A DNA stretch of 64,000 bases from Sphaerospermopsis torques-reginae ITEP-024 (GTDB lineage Bacteria > Cyanobacteriota > Cyanobacteriia > Cyanobacteriales > Nostocaceae): positions 1,302,001 to 1,366,000 of the forward strand of contig NZ_CP080598.1 in NCBI RefSeq assembly GCF_019598945.1, written 5' to 3'. The position numbers were made by a program, and so were the translations under genes. The number at the start of each line of letters is the position of its first letter. Within the stretch, counting starts at the first letter, position 1. A model generated the notes under the pieces. The model worked only from the letters and a program-made list of their open reading frames with translations. It made no database searches and was not told the DNA's origin. This document shows, in pieces, positions 40,241 to 48,852 of this stretch.

Positions 40241-40276
40241 TAGGGTGTGTTACCGCAAAAGGTAATGCACCACTTT
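40241..40276. repeat. Small hairpin, GTAGGGTGTGTTACC / GGTAATGCACCAC
   Basis: Imperfect inverted repeat downstream of the dioxygenase gene, related in wording to the hairpin at 33061-33123. Possibly acts as a weak terminator. Confidence 0.5.
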
Positions 40277-40311
40277 GAGCATGAATTTGATAATTTAAGG
40301 AGTTGGATTTT

Positions 40312-40911
40312 ATGGCTTTAACACCTTCGACAATGTTACCTTTGGGGACTTTAGCACCTAATTTTTCTCTCCCAGATGTGGTTTCAGGGAAAACTATTTC
40401 ATTGGCAAACTTTGCTGATAAAAAAGCTTTAGTAGTTATCTTTGTTAGTCGTCATTGTCCTTTTGTGCAGCATATAAAATTTGAATTAGCAAAATTAGGA
40501 CAAGATTACAAAAATAAAAATGTGGGTATTGTAGCCATTAGTTCTAATGATATTAATACTCATCCTGATGATGCACCAGAATTACTTAAAGAGTTTGCCC
40601 AAGAAATAGATTTATCCTATCCTTTGCTTTATGATAAAAGTCAAAAAGCGGCTAAAGATTTTTTTGCAGCTTGTACTCCTGACTTTTTTGTATTTGATAG
40701 AAACAGAAAGCTGGCTTATCGAGGACAATTAGATGATAGTCGTCCAAAAAATGGTTTACCTGTAACTGGACAAGATTTGCGGAAAGCGATTAATTATGTT
40801 TTAGCAGATGAGGTAATTACTTGGGAACAAAAGCCGAGTATTGGTTGTAATATTAAATGGAAAGCAGGGAATGAGCCGGTTTATTATAAAGTTTCGGTAG
40901 CGGTGGGGTAG
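40312..40911 (+). CDS. Thioredoxin-fold (AhpC/TSA-like) protein with CPFV motif
   Basis: Starts LPLGTLAPNFSLPDVVSGK, the peroxiredoxin/TlpA opening, and has a single active-site cysteine in SRHCPFVQHIK instead of the CxxC of thioredoxins. FFAACTPDFFVFDRNRKLAYRGQLDD follows, typical of the bacterial thioredoxin-family redoxins that resemble AhpC/TSA. Start ATG 40312 has AAGGAG 9 nt upstream; a TTG at 40303 is less likely. ~199 aa. It is likely a thiol peroxidase or reductase working with the neighbouring GST and dioxygenase. Confidence 0.87.
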   Translation: MALTPSTMLPLGTLAPNFSLPDVVSGKTISLANFADKKALVVIFVSRHCPFVQHIKFELAKLGQDYKNKNVGIVAISSNDINTHPDDAPELLKEFAQEIDLSYPLLYDKSQKAAKDFFAACTPDFFVFDRNRKLAYRGQLDDSRPKNGLPVTGQDLRKAINYVLADEVITWEQKPSIGCNIKWKAGNEPVYYKVSVAVG

Positions 40912-41267
40912 TTAGGGATTTTCAGTCGAAAGGTGATTATTTCAGCCTCTCTTCCATCAGCCAGGAAGTTATCCTGGCCTTTACTGCTGTAAAATTTGGG
41001 AAAATTTATTTATACAGTGCGATCGCTTAATAGATAACCTTCAAATTTTATATACGTAGATCAGATTGCTAGATATTACCTGCTGTCATATACACCTTAT
41101 AATGTTGAGTTTAGTGACAGGATTCTGTCTTAGATAAATTTTGTTTAAACTTCACACTATACTTCACACTTTTGCTCTATTATAGATTCACGAGACTAAA
41201 GGCAGTATTTCCTGCTTTGGGAGCATACACAGTTTCCTGAAAACCAACAAACAAAGGATGGAGAGCA
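40912..41267. other. Gap with a hairpin, otherwise nothing recognised
   Basis: GCCAGGA-AGTTA-TCCTGGC at 40960-40978 is a perfect 7-bp stem after the redoxin gene and may be a weak terminator. The rest is AT-rich and should hold the promoter of the three-gene cassette that follows. Confidence 0.5.
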
Positions 41268-42062
41268 GTGGCCATAATCAATCCACTTATTGCACAACCG
41301 CCAAACGAGGTGTCTTTAAAAAAAGCACCTCTAGTTCGTGTTATTGCACAAATACGCTTTCCTCTGATTACGTCAATTGAAAATAAAAGCTTTATAGGAG
41401 GATTTCAAGAAGCTATTAGAGATAAGTATCCAATATTACAACAAGAGCAGACCCGCAGCTTAGTTTTTGGTTCTCAAGGTGTTACGCAGTCTGAACAAGT
41501 AACTTGGAGATTTGTAGATGCTCAAGGTAATTGGCGCTTATCACTATCACCTGACTTCGTAGCACTTGAAACAACTGCTTATACAAGTCGTAGTGATTTT
41601 ATAGCACGGTTAGAAAACTTGCTAATAGCACTTAATGAACACATTAAACCTAAAATTGTTCAACGATTCGGTGTGAGATATATTGATCGGCTCGTTGGAC
41701 AAGCAGTAAATGATATATCTAAGCTTGTACGCTCAGAAATTACAGGTATTGTAGCATTAGACTTTGGAGAATATATTCATCAGAGTATCAATGAATCTTT
41801 GTTTAGTTTACCTGGGGGAGAAGACCAGATAATTGCGCGTTGGGGGTTAATTTCTCCTAATGGAACTTTTGATCCAGATGCAATTGAACCAGTTGATGAA
41901 CCTAGCTGGATACTTGATTTAGATATGTCTCTTTCAAAACAACGAGATTTTGATGTTGAAGAACTTCTGAATGAAGCACAGCGTTTTGCTGAAAGAATTT
42001 ATACTTTTTTCAGATGGGCAGTAACTGATGAATTTTTGCAGCATTTTGGAGGTGAACCATGA
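41268..42062 (+). CDS. TIGR04255 family protein, first gene of a three-gene cassette
   Basis: 264 residues. The opening LKKAPLVRVIAQIRFP, the mid-part WRFVDAQGNWRLSLSPDFVALETTAYTSR, RFGVRYIDRL and the ending FRWAVTDEFLQHFG are characteristic of the TIGR04255 family, which is sporadically distributed in bacteria and has no established function. No membrane segment or catalytic motif is obvious. GTG start with GGAG 5-6 nt upstream. The stop overlaps the next start by 4 bp (ATGA), and a strong GGAGGTG just before it serves the next gene. Confidence 0.8.
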   Translation: MAIINPLIAQPPNEVSLKKAPLVRVIAQIRFPLITSIENKSFIGGFQEAIRDKYPILQQEQTRSLVFGSQGVTQSEQVTWRFVDAQGNWRLSLSPDFVALETTAYTSRSDFIARLENLLIALNEHIKPKIVQRFGVRYIDRLVGQAVNDISKLVRSEITGIVALDFGEYIHQSINESLFSLPGGEDQIIARWGLISPNGTFDPDAIEPVDEPSWILDLDMSLSKQRDFDVEELLNEAQRFAERIYTFFRWAVTDEFLQHFGGEP

Positions 42063-42748
42063 CTTCTCTTTTAGATAGAAAACCTGAGCAGTTATCGGGT
42101 ACTTCTGCCCGTGGCTCAATGTGTCCTCAACATAATTACCGCCCCACTATTATATATAAAATTTTTTCAACTATTCCTATTACAGCAAGTACGACAGCAA
42201 CATTTGATCGAAATTTATTACCTACTTTGGAGATGACAACGAGTGGGTTGACTTTTCCATCAACTAATTCTGCGGAAACAACACAAATTGCTCTTAACCA
42301 ACTGAGAAAGTTAAGTGGATTGACCTGGGATCAACTTGCTAGGCTTTTTAATGTTTCACGTAGAAGTATTCACTTTTGGGCTAGTGGCCAGCCATTATCT
42401 CGTTTTAATGAGGAGAAGCTTAATCGCCTTTTGGCTACTGTTCAGTATATTAATCGGGGAAGTGCCAGTCTTAATCGTAGTCTTTTATTAACTCCTGGTA
42501 GTGATAGTCAACTTCCTTTCGATCTCTTGGTAGCTGATGAATATGAAGAGGTAAAACGAATTATTGGTTATGGTAATGCTCCTGAAAGACCACAATTAGC
42601 TCCCTTATCTGAGGATGCACGTGCGTCACGTAGACCACCCAATCCGGCTGATCTAGTTGATGCTCTACAAGAGCCTATCCATCGTGAAGTTGGACGATCC
42701 AAACCTGCTAGAGCGGTAAGGAGCCGCAAAAACGGTAGTGGACAATGA
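42059..42748 (+). CDS. HTH protein, second gene of the cassette
   Basis: 229 residues. An unstructured N-terminal ~70 residues lead into an XRE-like helix-turn-helix (76-126; LNQLRKLSGLTWDQLARLF, NVSRRSIHFWASG). A helical segment follows (LLVADEYEEVKRII) and then a Pro/Arg-rich basic tail ending in a cluster of Arg and Lys. This reads as a DNA-binding regulator or antitoxin-like protein. It is translationally coupled to both neighbours (4-bp and 11-bp overlaps). Confidence 0.75.
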   Translation: MTSLLDRKPEQLSGTSARGSMCPQHNYRPTIIYKIFSTIPITASTTATFDRNLLPTLEMTTSGLTFPSTNSAETTQIALNQLRKLSGLTWDQLARLFNVSRRSIHFWASGQPLSRFNEEKLNRLLATVQYINRGSASLNRSLLLTPGSDSQLPFDLLVADEYEEVKRIIGYGNAPERPQLAPLSEDARASRRPPNPADLVDALQEPIHREVGRSKPARAVRSRKNGSGQ

Positions 42749-43577
42749 GCGTGATGTTTTGATTAAGGAAGTGGATGCTGCTCTTCAAGAATGGCAGCAA
42801 GGTGATTATGTGCTTGGCGAACATTGGTTTGTACAACGTTTTCACCCTCAGCGTCCTCTGACACAAGAATCTACTGGTGTAGCACAAGAGGAGACTGATC
42901 TTGCTGAGTCAGAAGTCAGGGGTTTTGTAGTGGTTACGCAAACTTGCGATATTGTGCGTACTTGTGGCACTCGTCCGTTTGTTGAAGTAGTTCCTTTGGT
43001 GGAGGTTGATGAAGAACAATTATATCAAATTCAACGAAATAGACGACCTCAATATGCTTATATTCCAGGAGTAGCAGAACTGAATCTAGTGGCTGATCTT
43101 GATCGTGTGATGACAGTGGAGAAAGCCGTTGTTGCAGAATGGGAGCGCAAGTCTGGATGCCAAAATGATCAAGAGATTAGGGCATTAGGGCAAGCATTAG
43201 CCCGGAAGCGAGCTAGATTTGCTTTTCCTGATGACTTCAATCAATTTTCTAAAAAGTTGCAAATACGAATGCAAGATAAGCATGATAAATCTAGCCCTGA
43301 AGGTGAAGCTCTTCGTGCTTTACGTGAAATTAGAGTATATGCAGAACCTTCTTGGAATGACACTGCAATCAACCTAACTTTTTTGTTTATCCGTGATGAA
43401 GAACAAGTTCAGTTTCAAGATATAAGATGGGATCAACTTTGTGAAAATTGGTTGAAATTAATTCCACCATCCGGCCGTTTTCAATCTGTAGATGGCTTGG
43501 TAGTATCTTTGGAAGACATGACAGCAAAGGAATATGTTGAGAGTGATCCGCTAGATTTGGATAACTTATCATCCTGA
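42738..43577 (+). CDS. Hypothetical protein with VTQTCDIVR motif, third gene of the cassette
   Basis: 279 residues. The most distinctive segment is VVVTQTCDIVRTCG (~64-77), a hydrophobic strand followed by two cysteines and an aspartate. A long charged helix region (WERKSG...ALARKRARFAFP) and LTFLFIRDEEQVQF follow. No recognised family. GTG start overlapping the upstream stop by 11 bp. Given its position it is likely an effector or partner in the cassette; no enzymatic motif can be assigned. Confidence 0.7.
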   Translation: MDNERDVLIKEVDAALQEWQQGDYVLGEHWFVQRFHPQRPLTQESTGVAQEETDLAESEVRGFVVVTQTCDIVRTCGTRPFVEVVPLVEVDEEQLYQIQRNRRPQYAYIPGVAELNLVADLDRVMTVEKAVVAEWERKSGCQNDQEIRALGQALARKRARFAFPDDFNQFSKKLQIRMQDKHDKSSPEGEALRALREIRVYAEPSWNDTAINLTFLFIRDEEQVQFQDIRWDQLCENWLKLIPPSGRFQSVDGLVVSLEDMTAKEYVESDPLDLDNLSS

Positions 43578-43702
43578 AATCTGAAATCATTCTCGACATA
43601 AACAGCCCATATCAAGTTACAGGCTAAGAGCCAAAGTTCGTTGAAATAGACTAAATTTGTGAGCAGCTATGTAGATTACTATTTTTGTGTCTAGATTTCT
43701 TC

Positions 43703-43725
43703 CTCTCTGCGTCTTTGCGTGAGAC
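43703..43725. repeat. Dispersed repeat of type CTCTGCGTCTTTGCGTGAGAC
   Basis: Related to sequences at 33230-33250 and, inverted, 56567-56599. Confidence 0.6.
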
Positions 43726-43733
43726 TATTTCCC

Positions 43734-44999
43734 CTATAAATCCTCATGCAACGCCCCCAACTTGCGTATCTCCGGCCAAATCAACGCCGTAGCAACTACC
43801 ACCAAAATTGTACCTATTCCCCCGCTAACCACAGAGAAAACAGGCCCAAATAAAGCCGCAACTGCACCAGACTCAAAACCCCCCAACTCATTAGAAGCAC
43901 TGATAAACACACTGTTAATAGCCGCAACTCGACCCCGTAAATGATCAGGGGTTTTAATTTGCACCAAAGTATGGCGAATCACCACACTAATACTATCTAA
44001 CGCCCCACTTAATGCCAACATCAACAACGACAACCACACCCAACGAGACAAACCAAAGATAATTGTTACAACCCCAAATCCCACAACTGACCACAGTAAT
44101 GCTGGTCCAGCTTTGCTGATAGGTGGTAAATATACTAGCAAGGCTGCCATAATTAATGCACCTATGGATGGTGCTGCTTGTAAATAGCCTAGTTCCACTG
44201 GCCCAACTTGCAAAATATCTTTGGCATAGACGGGTAATAATGCCACAGCACCACCAAATAAAACTGCAAATAAATCTAAGGTAATAGCAGCCAGAATAAT
44301 TTGATTATTCCAAACAAACTCAGCACCAGCAGCTAAGGATTTTAAAGATATTGGTTCTTTGGCAAAGTTGGTTTTTTGAGGTTTAATAGCTGCAACTGAG
44401 GCTAAACATAATAAAGAGGCGATCGCAGCTACTATATACACTGGGGTGGCACTCTTGAAAATAGCAATGGCAAATCCTCCCAAGGCTGGACCAATCACTG
44501 ATGCTAACTGAAAGCTACTACTTACCCAAGTCGCGGCATTAGCAAACACATTAGTTGGTATCAATTGCCACATTAAAGCATCACTGGCAGGTTTAAGAAA
44601 TGCCCTTGCTACACCCATTAACACTAAACAAGCATAAACTAGGAAAATTGCCCCTTTAGTGTAGGAAATCACTCCTAAACCCAGTGAACAAACAGCCAGC
44701 AGGAAAATTGCTAGTAAAGTAGTGCGTTGGCGATTATACTTGTCAGCAACATGACCTGCTATTAATGTCAGTAAAATCATGGGTGTTACTTGGGCTAATC
44801 CCACTCCACCTAACGCCAAAGGGGAATGGGTGCGCTCATAAAGTTCCCAACCAATGGCCACCGTTTGCATTTGTCCCCCTGTAAACAAGAGAACACGCCC
44901 AATAGTAAATAACCGATAATCTCGAAATCTCATGGCTGCAAAAGGATCGTGTGCAGCCTTAGTATTAGGGGGGATTTGTTTCTGTTTGCTCGAAGACAT
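43734..44999 (-). CDS. MFS transporter, EntS/MFS_3-like exporter
   Basis: 421 residues with about twelve membrane helices. The opening FRDYRLFTIGRVLLFTGGQMQTVAIGW, the loop GHVADKYNRQRTT (A-type MFS motif between helices 2 and 3) and TPDHLRGRVAAINSVFI later in the chain match the EntS-like MFS_3 family of multidrug or siderophore exporters. It overlaps the upstream marR gene by 35 bp, so it is likely under that regulator. An internal Met23 is a possible start. Substrate unknown. Confidence 0.9.
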   Translation of the reverse strand: MSSSKQKQIPPNTKAAHDPFAAMRFRDYRLFTIGRVLLFTGGQMQTVAIGWELYERTHSPLALGGVGLAQVTPMILLTLIAGHVADKYNRQRTTLLAIFLLAVCSLGLGVISYTKGAIFLVYACLVLMGVARAFLKPASDALMWQLIPTNVFANAATWVSSSFQLASVIGPALGGFAIAIFKSATPVYIVAAIASLLCLASVAAIKPQKTNFAKEPISLKSLAAGAEFVWNNQIILAAITLDLFAVLFGGAVALLPVYAKDILQVGPVELGYLQAAPSIGALIMAALLVYLPPISKAGPALLWSVVGFGVVTIIFGLSRWVWLSLLMLALSGALDSISVVIRHTLVQIKTPDHLRGRVAAINSVFISASNELGGFESGAVAALFGPVFSVVSGGIGTILVVVATALIWPEIRKLGALHEDL

Positions 45000-45423
45000 T
45001 TTTTAGTAGACTTAACCCTTCTTCAATTTTTGATACTTGTTCTGGTGTTAAACTCTCTATAATTTCCGCAATTTCCCCGCGAGTTTTTTCCTGGGATTGC
45101 TCTAAAAGCAGTTTTCCCTCTCTCGTCAAATTCAGGACTACTCGCCGTCGTTCTTGAGGATTATCTGTACGTTGCACCAGATTTCGTTGGACTAATTTTT
45201 CTATAGTTGTGGATGCTGTAGCACAGGTGACACCTAAATGATCTGCTACCTCAGACAAGGAAGCACCAGGATTGCGATTCAGAAAAGCGAGCGATCGCAA
45301 TTGTGGTATAGATAAAGAGTCAGAACTGTGCGATCGCATTTCGGCTCGGATAAACCGCATCAATAAGGGGACAGTTTCCATCACCCTAGCGGCACATTTT
45401 TCAGAGGGTTTATCCAAACTCAT
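44965..45423 (-). CDS. MarR-family transcriptional regulator
   Basis: Winged-helix regulator of about 153 residues: SIPQLRSLAFLNRNPGASLSEVADHLGVTCATASTTIEKL forms the HTH and NPQERRRVVLNLTREGKLLLEQS is the wing. I chose ATG 45423 (GGAG ~12 nt upstream); the open frame runs to 45474 and would overlap the permease gene. The position between exporter genes fits local control of drug or metabolite efflux. Confidence 0.9.
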   Translation of the reverse strand: MSLDKPSEKCAARVMETVPLLMRFIRAEMRSHSSDSLSIPQLRSLAFLNRNPGASLSEVADHLGVTCATASTTIEKLVQRNLVQRTDNPQERRRVVLNLTREGKLLLEQSQEKTRGEIAEIIESLTPEQVSKIEEGLSLLKNVFEQTETNPP

Positions 45424-45442
45424 AAGACCGTTTTTCTCCAGA

Positions 45443-46297
45443 TTACATCGCCACCCGTGGATAAAGTCGTCCACAGATGTAGATTAAACCTATTAATGTT
45501 AGCAAGAGAATTGTACAATCTAACCCGAACCCATAAATACTTGAGCCATTAGCCAGCATCGCACCGCGTAAAGCATCCACTTCATAAGTCAAAGGATTAA
45601 TGTGAGAAATGACCTTTAACCAACCTGGCATCAATGAAATAGGATAGATCGCGTTGCTGGCAAAAAATAACGGCATTGTAATTAATTGTCCTATTCCCGT
45701 AAATCTTTCCCGTGATTTCACTAAACAGCCGATAATTAACGAAAATGTGCAAAAACACCCAGCACCTAAAAACACAATCAAAACTACTTGTAAAAAAGCT
45801 ATAGGATTGTGATTGAGGTGTACGCCTAAAAACAAAGCTAAAAGGTAAATAAACACTACTTGGGAAAAGCAACGCACACCAGAAGCCACACCTTTACCTA
45901 AAACTATTGCTGCGCGGGGGATAGGTGCAGCTAGGAACTTGTGGACAACCCCTAAATCACGTTCCCAGATTAACGTCATCCCCCCGGTAAAAATGGCGAT
46001 AAACAGCGCACTTTGAGCCAGAATACCAGGAGTCATGAAATCCAAGTAAGGTATATCACCTGTAGGAATAGCACGAGTCCGAGTAAACACTTGCCCAAAA
46101 ATGATCAGCCATAAAGCTGGTTGTACAGCCCTGATAATTAAATCACTGGGATCATGGCGGAGTTTTCTTACCTCTAACTCAGTAATTACCAGGGTTTTAG
46201 TAAATAGTTCTTGGATGCCAAAAAAAATCCCTTTAGGGCGATTATATCTGGGTTCAGCCCAACCGTTGAGAGGTACGTCTGGTTCTTGCGGTTTCAC
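45443..46297 (-). CDS. ABC-2 type exporter permease (DrrB-like)
   Basis: 284 residues with about six membrane helices: WLIIFGQVFTRT, the ABC-2 signature region ILAQSALFIAIFTGGMTLIWERDLG (~91-115), FLAAPIPR, and MPLFFASNAIYPISLMPGWL followed by NPLTYEVDALRG, all characteristic of DrrB-type permeases. It overlaps the ATPase gene by 44 bp, so the two are made together. It probably exports a hydrophobic compound; the identity is unknown. Confidence 0.92.
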   Translation of the reverse strand: MKPQEPDVPLNGWAEPRYNRPKGIFFGIQELFTKTLVITELEVRKLRHDPSDLIIRAVQPALWLIIFGQVFTRTRAIPTGDIPYLDFMTPGILAQSALFIAIFTGGMTLIWERDLGVVHKFLAAPIPRAAIVLGKGVASGVRCFSQVVFIYLLALFLGVHLNHNPIAFLQVVLIVFLGAGCFCTFSLIIGCLVKSRERFTGIGQLITMPLFFASNAIYPISLMPGWLKVISHINPLTYEVDALRGAMLANGSSIYGFGLDCTILLLTLIGLIYICGRLYPRVAM

Positions 46298-47108
46298 TGT
46301 AGCTCACTCCTGATACTAATTGATTACCTGCGTAGTGGATGAACACATCATCTAAAGTTGCGTCTGGTTTTCCTATGGCTGCTTTTAATTCTGATGGTGA
46401 ACCAGTGATAATTTCTTTACCCTGATTCATAATTACTACTCGATGACACAGAGTATCTGCTTCTTCTAAAAAATGGGTAGTTAAAAAGATGGTTGTACCG
46501 TACTCAATTCGCAATTGTTCCATCAGCTGCCAAACTTGCGATCGCGCTACAGGATCTAATCCCACTGTCGGCTCATCCAAAAATAAAATCTGCGGTTGAT
46601 GTAAAATAGCCTGGGCAATTTCTAATTTACGAATCATCCCCCCAGAGTAATTTCTCACTAAGCGATGTGCAGCATCCTCCAAACCCATAAATTCCAACAC
46701 ATCCTTAATTTGCTGTTGTCGTCTTCGAGTCGGTAGATCGTATAACTTGGCAAATATTAAAAGGTTTTCATAACCCGTCAAAGTTCCATCTGCTGATAAA
46801 GCTTGAGGTACATAACCTATCACCCTTCTCACAGCATCAGGTTGACGAGTCACATCATAACCAGCTAAGTATGCTTTCCCGCTACTGACTGGTAGCAAGG
46901 TGGTTAACATTTTAATTACTGTGCTTTTACCAGCACCATTAGGACCAAGTAAACCGAAAACTTCTCCCGATGTTACGGATATATTTAAGCCATCAACGGC
47001 GGTGAAGTTGTCAAAGCGTCGCGTCAGTTCCAGGGTTTGCAATATCACTGATGGCGAAACTTGTGCAGATTTTAACGAAGAGTCTACGCTTCCCCTTTGT
47101 TTACTCAC
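46254..47108 (-). CDS. ABC transporter ATP-binding protein (DrrA-like)
   Basis: Walker A GPNGAGKST, Q-loop GYVPQALSADGTLTG, signature YSGGMIRKLEIAQAIL, Walker B ILFLDEPTVGLD and switch His in TTHFLEEAD are all present. The C-terminal domain with GKPDATLDDVFIHYAG is typical of the DrrA subfamily. First gene of an apparent operon: ATPase, permease, marR and MFS exporter on the minus strand (47108 to 43734). Confidence 0.94.
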   Translation of the reverse strand: MSKQRGSVDSSLKSAQVSPSVILQTLELTRRFDNFTAVDGLNISVTSGEVFGLLGPNGAGKSTVIKMLTTLLPVSSGKAYLAGYDVTRQPDAVRRVIGYVPQALSADGTLTGYENLLIFAKLYDLPTRRRQQQIKDVLEFMGLEDAAHRLVRNYSGGMIRKLEIAQAILHQPQILFLDEPTVGLDPVARSQVWQLMEQLRIEYGTTIFLTTHFLEEADTLCHRVVIMNQGKEIITGSPSELKAAIGKPDATLDDVFIHYAGNQLVSGVSYSETARTRRTSQRLG

Positions 47109-47179
47109 GATTGGGAGACACTTCCTTTTTCAAATATTTAGATTGCCTAAATATTAGTTTGGCATATTTTTTCTAAAAG

Positions 47180-47599
47180 TCAAGACCAAGGATTAATGAT
47201 GACAACCCCAGTACCAGCAAAATCATTTTCGTTACGAGTGACAAGTGATAGAGAGTGTTGAAGTGCGATCGCTGCAATGAGAGAATCCATAGCGGGTATA
47301 GGTCGGCCATTCTGTTCAAGTGACGCAACCAAATTTCCCCATAAGACCATTGTTGAAACATCTACAGTTAAGATTCTGTGTTCAAAGCGATTGGGTAGGG
47401 TTTCGTTTAGCCAAGTTGTGAGAGAGTCTTTTCTCTTAGATGGAGTAAGTTGGCAGATGCCTTTAGCGATTTCGCCAACAGTAATTACACTGAGGTAAAG
47501 TGTTTCTGGAACTTGGGCATCTACCCAATCTAAAACTTTTTGATTTGGTTGTTTGGCAACAAGTTCAGAAATTAGACAAGTATCAAGGAGGTAGGTCAT
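47180..47599 (-). CDS. PIN-domain ribonuclease toxin (VapC/FitB type)
   Basis: 139 residues with the PIN-domain acidic set: D6 (LLDTCLISEL), E43 (TVGEIAKG), D105 (PAMDSLIAA) and D126 (RNENDFAG). These coordinate Mg2+ for RNA cleavage. The ending TGVVIINPW is the usual VapC/FitB C-terminus. It overlaps the antitoxin gene by 4 bp and follows it, the standard order for this type II toxin-antitoxin class. Confidence 0.93.
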   Translation of the reverse strand: MTYLLDTCLISELVAKQPNQKVLDWVDAQVPETLYLSVITVGEIAKGICQLTPSKRKDSLTTWLNETLPNRFEHRILTVDVSTMVLWGNLVASLEQNGRPIPAMDSLIAAIALQHSLSLVTRNENDFAGTGVVIINPWS

Positions 47600-47817
47600 G
47601 GGGTAAAGGTATCGCGGGGTAGACTGCGATCGCGGTTTAAGTCGAGTTCTTCAGCGAGTTCAGCCAAGGGGGATTGACGGAAAAATTCTGAGATTTTAGT
47701 AGGTTGTTCTGAGTTGGTATTGCTTGTAGTTAGGCTTTGGGCAAGGAGTTGAATAATATACAGTTTATCGTTATGTGAAAGCTGAAGGAGTTGTTGTTCG
47801 AGTTCTGGGATAACCAT
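47596..47817 (-). CDS. Antitoxin partner of the PIN toxin
   Basis: 73 residues: an N-terminal helical part (IPELEQQLLQLSHNDKLYIIQLL) and an acidic C-terminal tail (EFFRQSPLAELAEELDLNRD) likely to wrap the toxin active site. It resembles the short uncharacterised antitoxins paired with cyanobacterial PIN toxins rather than AbrB-type VapB. Identified mainly by its position and 4-bp overlap with the toxin gene. Confidence 0.82.
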   Translation of the reverse strand: MVIPELEQQLLQLSHNDKLYIIQLLAQSLTTSNTNSEQPTKISEFFRQSPLAELAEELDLNRDRSLPRDTFTP

Positions 47818-47878
47818 GATGGGGTTTAAATGCAGGATAATTTTATTGTACTTTCAGCGTCTACTCAATTTAAATAGA

Positions 47879-47913
47879 GCGATCGCCTCTAGCAGTGCTG
47901 GAAGCGATCGCTA
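47879..47913. repeat. Palindromic repeat bounded by two HIP1 octamers
   Basis: GCGATCGC occurs at both edges of a ~33-bp unit between the antitoxin and HNH genes. Confidence 0.6.
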
Positions 47914-47992
47914 TACTTACTGAGCGATCACGTATAATGTAAGTACAAATATTTATAAATTAGTTAGTTGAAAAATAAGGAAGGTTTTTAAT

Positions 47993-48787
47993 TTGACTGA
48001 CTACAATAAACACGGACTTTCAAGAGATATACCAGAAGATGTAAAGAGAAAAGTGAGACAGAGATGTGGATTTGGTTGTGTAATCTGTGGTAATGCTATA
48101 GTTCAATATGAACATTTTAATCCTCCTTTTACACAAGCAAAACAACACGACCCAGATGGTATTGCCTTACTTTGTGGAGGTTGTCATAATGAAGTAACAA
48201 CAGGATTTGGATCTAAACTTCTGGTTAGTGAGAATTCAAAGAATCCATTTTGTTTAAGAAGAGGTTATACTGCTCATAGATTGAAAATGGAGAATGATTA
48301 TCCAGTAGTTGTGGTAGGGACAACAAGATGGGAAAAAACTATAACTATATTTGAAGTGTTTGGAGAACCTATACTCCAGATTGAACCACCGGAAAAAGCT
48401 CATACTCCTTACTTGATAACAGGTGTATTCTGTGACGAGGAAGGTAATGAACTTTTTCGCATTGTTAAGAATGAGTGGATTGGTTCAACTAGTAACTGGG
48501 ACATAACATTTTCTGGAGGTAAAGTTACTATAAGAAGAAAATTGCGTGACATAGCACTTCAACTTCAATACAAACCGCCCAGTGAAATAATTATCACTAA
48601 AATCAATATGTACTATAAAGGAGCTAGAATTTTTGGAGATCAAAATGGATTGAGGGCAACTGCTCCAGATAAATCTACTATTTCAATTGGTAGTTCAAAT
48701 TTTAAAGGAGTTTCATGCCGTACAGCATTTTCAATTGATTATTCAAGTGTCATAGTAGGTTATATGTGTGGGTATACTGGCTTTTGA
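47993..48787 (+). CDS. HNH-type nuclease-like protein
   Basis: 264 residues. The N-terminal part matches an HNH/zinc module: C29-V-I-C32, Y-E40-H41-F, then LLC61-GGC64-H65-NE. The two cysteine pairs can bind zinc and the E-H / H-N residues fit an HNH active site. The C-terminal ~170 residues look beta-rich without a recognised domain, perhaps for DNA or substrate binding. TTG start at 47993; an ATG is not available near the domain. It neighbours the PIN toxin-antitoxin pair, suggesting a small accessory or defence spot. Confidence 0.72.
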   Translation: MTDYNKHGLSRDIPEDVKRKVRQRCGFGCVICGNAIVQYEHFNPPFTQAKQHDPDGIALLCGGCHNEVTTGFGSKLLVSENSKNPFCLRRGYTAHRLKMENDYPVVVVGTTRWEKTITIFEVFGEPILQIEPPEKAHTPYLITGVFCDEEGNELFRIVKNEWIGSTSNWDITFSGGKVTIRRKLRDIALQLQYKPPSEIIITKINMYYKGARIFGDQNGLRATAPDKSTISIGSSNFKGVSCRTAFSIDYSSVIVGYMCGYTGF

Positions 48788-48852
48788 GTCAGGAGTTCTA
48801 TTTAGGTTCAAAATTTTCCTGATGAAATTAGATTCCTAATGAAATTAGATTC
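48788..48852. repeat. Tandem 17-bp duplication
   Basis: TGAAATTAGATTCCTAA occurs twice in a row (48822-48855) around the DUF4058 stop codon. Confidence 0.75.
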
